Source: an uncultured Ignavibacteria bacterium (lineage in GTDB: Bacteria > Bacteroidota > Ignavibacteria > Kapaibacteriales > UBA2268). From it: a DNA stretch of 64,000 bases. Position 1 is the first letter of the stretch. Every line of letters starts with the position of its first letter. The translations under genes were made by a program, and so were the position numbers. The notes under the pieces are model-generated. The model saw only the letters and a program-made list of their open reading frames with translations. It made no database searches and was not told where the DNA came from. Positions 61,864-64,000 of the stretch are shown one piece after another. The stretch lies in NCBI GenBank assembly GCA_903862655.1, contig CAIOZA010000107.1, positions 1 through 64,000 of the forward strand, written 5' to 3'.

Positions 61864-63543
61864 ATGACAGACAACAAACTAATAAAAATATTGAAAAATA
61901 TAGCAATTCTTCTTGAGATTAATGGTGACAATCCATTTAAATTCCGAGCATATTCAGCCGCCGCTGATATGTTAGAAGATGAACAGATTGATGTTGCCGA
62001 AGAATTTGCCAATGGAACTTTATCTTCAATCAAAAGTATCGGACCTGCTCTGACAACCAAAATAGCCGAATACATTGAAACAGGAAAAATAGCTTTTTAT
62101 GAGGAGCTGATCAGTGAAATTCCCGAATCCTTGGTTGATATAACTAAAATTTCACAGATTGGTCCCAAGCGTGCAAAATTAATTTGGGATAAACTTGGCA
62201 TAACAACTATAGATGATCTCCAGAAAGTCTGCGAAAATGATACTCTGAGTAAACTCAAGGGCTTCAGTGCTAAATCTCAGGAATTGGTGCTAAACAGTAT
62301 TTATCATAAAAAAGCATCAAAGGGGCTGCACCTGCAAAGTGTAGCAATCACTGAAGCTGAAGAATTACTGCGTATTCTGCATACTTCCGGTATTGTTAAA
62401 CGAGCTGAGATAACTGGCAGTTATCGTCGTTTCAGCGAAACCGTTGATCTGATTGAATTTGTTGCTGAAGCGAACAGTGCCGATGAATTAGTCACTCTGC
62501 TTGCTACTAAGTATGATTTAAAGACTGAAAACGAGATAATATCTTTTAACACTAAAAGTGAACTTCCTGCAAAGATCTACATTTGCAATCAGGAAAATTA
62601 TATTCAAATACTGCATGAAACCACTGGCAATGAACAATATCTCAATGCTCTGGATATTTATTGTGATTCTTTTGAACAACCTTCAGTTACAGATGATTCT
62701 GAAATTATTTCTGAGGAAAATATATATCGTAACATTGGTCTACAGTTCATTCCACCTGAGCTAAGAGAAAGCGGTAAGGCTATAGCTGCTGCTAAAGACG
62801 GATTGATTCCTGAACTGATTCAACCGGCAGACCTCAAAGGTATGCTCCATGTGCATACAAATTGGAGCGATGGCAAACATACAATTGAGGAAATGGCTCT
62901 TTCGGCTAAAGCCATGGGTTTCGAGTACATTGCAATCTGTGATCACAGCCGGACTGCAGGGTATGCCGGCGGACTGTCAATCGAAAGAGTCCATGAGCAA
63001 ATGAAAGAAATCGACAGAATTAATGTACAGATTGATGGAATAAAAATTCTGAAAGGCATCGAATCAGACATTCTGCCTGATGGTTCACTCGATTATCCCG
63101 ATGATATTCTCGGATTATTCGATATTGTCGTTGCATCGGTTCATTCAAATTTTAATATGAAACAGACTGAGATGACAAGACGGATTGTTTATGCTCTCAT
63201 GAGCCCCTACACAACTATACTTGGTCATCCAACCGGAAGGCTTCTGCTCGCCCGCGATGCTTATGAAATTGATATAAGGGAAGTGATTGATGCTGCTGCT
63301 GATCTGGGCAAAGTCATCGAGATCAATGCAAATCCTTATAGATTGGATCTGACATGGGAAAATGTAATCTATGCCAAAGAAAAAGGAATGAAACTAGCAA
63401 TCAATCCGGATTCTCACAGGCATGACACGATGAAGGATATTTATATCGGAGTCAAAGCCGCCCGAAAAGGCTGGCTCACAAAAGAAGATGTTATCAATTG
63501 CTTAAGTTTGGACGATTTTATGCAGAAAATTGTGAAAAAATGA
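61864..63543 (+). CDS. polX: DNA polymerase X/PHP protein with probable loss of polymerase activity
   Basis: The 559-residue protein has the bacterial PolX layout: N-terminal helix-hairpin-helix units (IKSIGPALTTKIAEYI, ISQIGPKRAKLIWDKL), a polymerase X core (about 170-285) and a C-terminal PHP phosphoesterase (about 320-555). The PHP metal motifs look intact: HVHTNWSDG, CDHS, GIESDILPDGSLDYP, ASVHS, GHPTGRLL and NPDSHR. In the palm, active enzymes have ETxxDxDF; here it reads ETVDLIEFV, and the third aspartate strand reads AKIYIC instead of VDF. At most one of three catalytic aspartates remains, so it is probably a PHP exonuclease or 3' phosphatase acting on gaps rather than a polymerase. 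Confidence 0.9.
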   Translation: MTDNKLIKILKNIAILLEINGDNPFKFRAYSAAADMLEDEQIDVAEEFANGTLSSIKSIGPALTTKIAEYIETGKIAFYEELISEIPESLVDITKISQIGPKRAKLIWDKLGITTIDDLQKVCENDTLSKLKGFSAKSQELVLNSIYHKKASKGLHLQSVAITEAEELLRILHTSGIVKRAEITGSYRRFSETVDLIEFVAEANSADELVTLLATKYDLKTENEIISFNTKSELPAKIYICNQENYIQILHETTGNEQYLNALDIYCDSFEQPSVTDDSEIISEENIYRNIGLQFIPPELRESGKAIAAAKDGLIPELIQPADLKGMLHVHTNWSDGKHTIEEMALSAKAMGFEYIAICDHSRTAGYAGGLSIERVHEQMKEIDRINVQIDGIKILKGIESDILPDGSLDYPDDILGLFDIVVASVHSNFNMKQTEMTRRIVYALMSPYTTILGHPTGRLLLARDAYEIDIREVIDAAADLGKVIEINANPYRLDLTWENVIYAKEKGMKLAINPDSHRHDTMKDIYIGVKAARKGWLTKEDVINCLSLDDFMQKIVKK

Positions 63544-63628
63544 GATTAACTTTAGCTTTTATCAATAAACTGTTTTATTTTAGACAGAATTTAATTAGAT
63601 TTGGGAAAAATAATAATCGAGGCTATAA

Positions 63629-64000
63629 ATGAAGTTTAAATTAATTTGTACAATTTTATCATTTGTTCTTGTTGGATTTCTTACGGCACAGAACAGCGAC
63701 AGCTATATGCAGAGTGCTAATAATGCTATCCAGGCAAAAAATTTCCAGCTTGCAGTTGATAATTACACAAAAGCTATCGACCAGCAGCCGGGTTTTGCTC
63801 CGGCTTACTACGGCAGAGGCCTTGCTCTATCCTACATGGATAAATTGAATGACGCTGTTGCAGATCTTTCAAAATCAATCAATCTCGATCCTAAATATCA
63901 TCAGGCATATTATTCACGTGGTTTATGCTACAACAAACTTCAAAAGTATGATCTTGCTGAAGCTGACTTCAGCCGAGCCATTGATTTAAGCCCCAATATG
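63629..64000 (+). CDS. Exported TPR protein, 3'-truncated
   Basis: The frame starts at 63629 and runs off the right edge (124 codons visible). A signal peptide (CTILSFVLVGFLTAQ) is followed by consecutive 34-residue TPR units: AKNFQLAVDNYTKAIDQQPG, LNDAVADLSKSINLDPKYHQ and YDLAEADFSRAIDLSPN. This is a different TPR class from the 42-residue type in the TPR-CHAT proteins. It should lie in the periplasm or at the outer membrane as a scaffold; the rest of the protein is not visible. Confidence 0.85.
   Translation, partial: MKFKLICTILSFVLVGFLTAQNSDSYMQSANNAIQAKNFQLAVDNYTKAIDQQPGFAPAYYGRGLALSYMDKLNDAVADLSKSINLDPKYHQAYYSRGLCYNKLQKYDLAEADFSRAIDLSPNM

Overview
The window is AT-rich chromosomal DNA from a Gram-negative bacterium of the Bacteroidota/Chlorobi (FCB) supergroup. 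I infer the Ignavibacteria/Kapabacteria side of that group. The evidence is: a porU-porV pair of the type IX secretion system (T9SS), several secreted proteins with T9SS C-terminal sorting domains (CTDs), FadL/PorV-type barrels, many lipoproteins, and a motB-fliW-csrA motility block that is unusual for gliding Bacteroidetes. No species call is possible from sequence alone. The window opens inside one gene and closes inside another.

Layout. 1-2.4 kb: the 3' end of a tail-fibre/adhesin-like protein with an S74 self-cleaving chaperone, then two paralogous tiny genes and at least three decayed copies of the S74 coiled-coil tail, ending at a terminator. 2.5-9.1 kb (minus strand): a signalling operon of a GAF plus seven-PAS histidine kinase, a receiver protein with a decayed HD-GYP domain, and a receiver-kinase hybrid. 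9.8-15.5 kb: tRNA-Leu, a lipoprotein/barrel pair, uvrB, lipB and tRNA-Gly. 15.9-21.1 kb: porU and porV. 21.2-25.1 kb: an exported beta-carbonic anhydrase, then a four-gene redox unit (monoheme-porin fusion, small membrane protein, YceI-like protein, Tat-exported Rieske lipoprotein). 25.3-30.4 kb (minus strand): lipoprotein, alpha/beta hydrolase, M28 peptidase with PDZ, thioredoxin-like lipoprotein and glycosyltransferase. 30.6-36.2 kb: a large T9SS cargo protein and an OmpA-type barrel. 36.5-43.9 kb: two tandem exported TPR-CHAT (caspase-like) proteins. 43.9-47.3 kb: two unknown small proteins, a DUF3820 protein and a lipoprotein metallopeptidase. 47.5-53.5 kb: SnoaL-like lipoprotein, a divergent membrane pyrophosphatase, a retropepsin-like protein, motB, fliW, csrA and a response regulator. 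53.5-61.7 kb (minus strand): repeats, two CTD pseudogene remnants, T9SS cargo proteins, ccmB, an IgGFc-binding-like barrel protein and lipoproteins. 61.9-64 kb: a PHP-family polymerase X whose polymerase aspartates appear lost, and the start of a TPR protein.

How it fits together. The dominant theme is the cell envelope: T9SS processing and anchoring (PorU, PorV), cargo proteins at 30.6, 54.2 and 58.8 kb, and CTD fragments showing that cargo genes are gained and lost here. The strongest candidates for under-described biology are the tandem exported TPR-CHAT pair, the monoheme-porin/Rieske operon, the repeated echoes of the S74 tail, and two multidomain enzymes (polymerase X and HD-GYP) that keep their architecture but lose catalytic residues. 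No CRISPR array, insertion sequence, rRNA or plasmid origin was seen.
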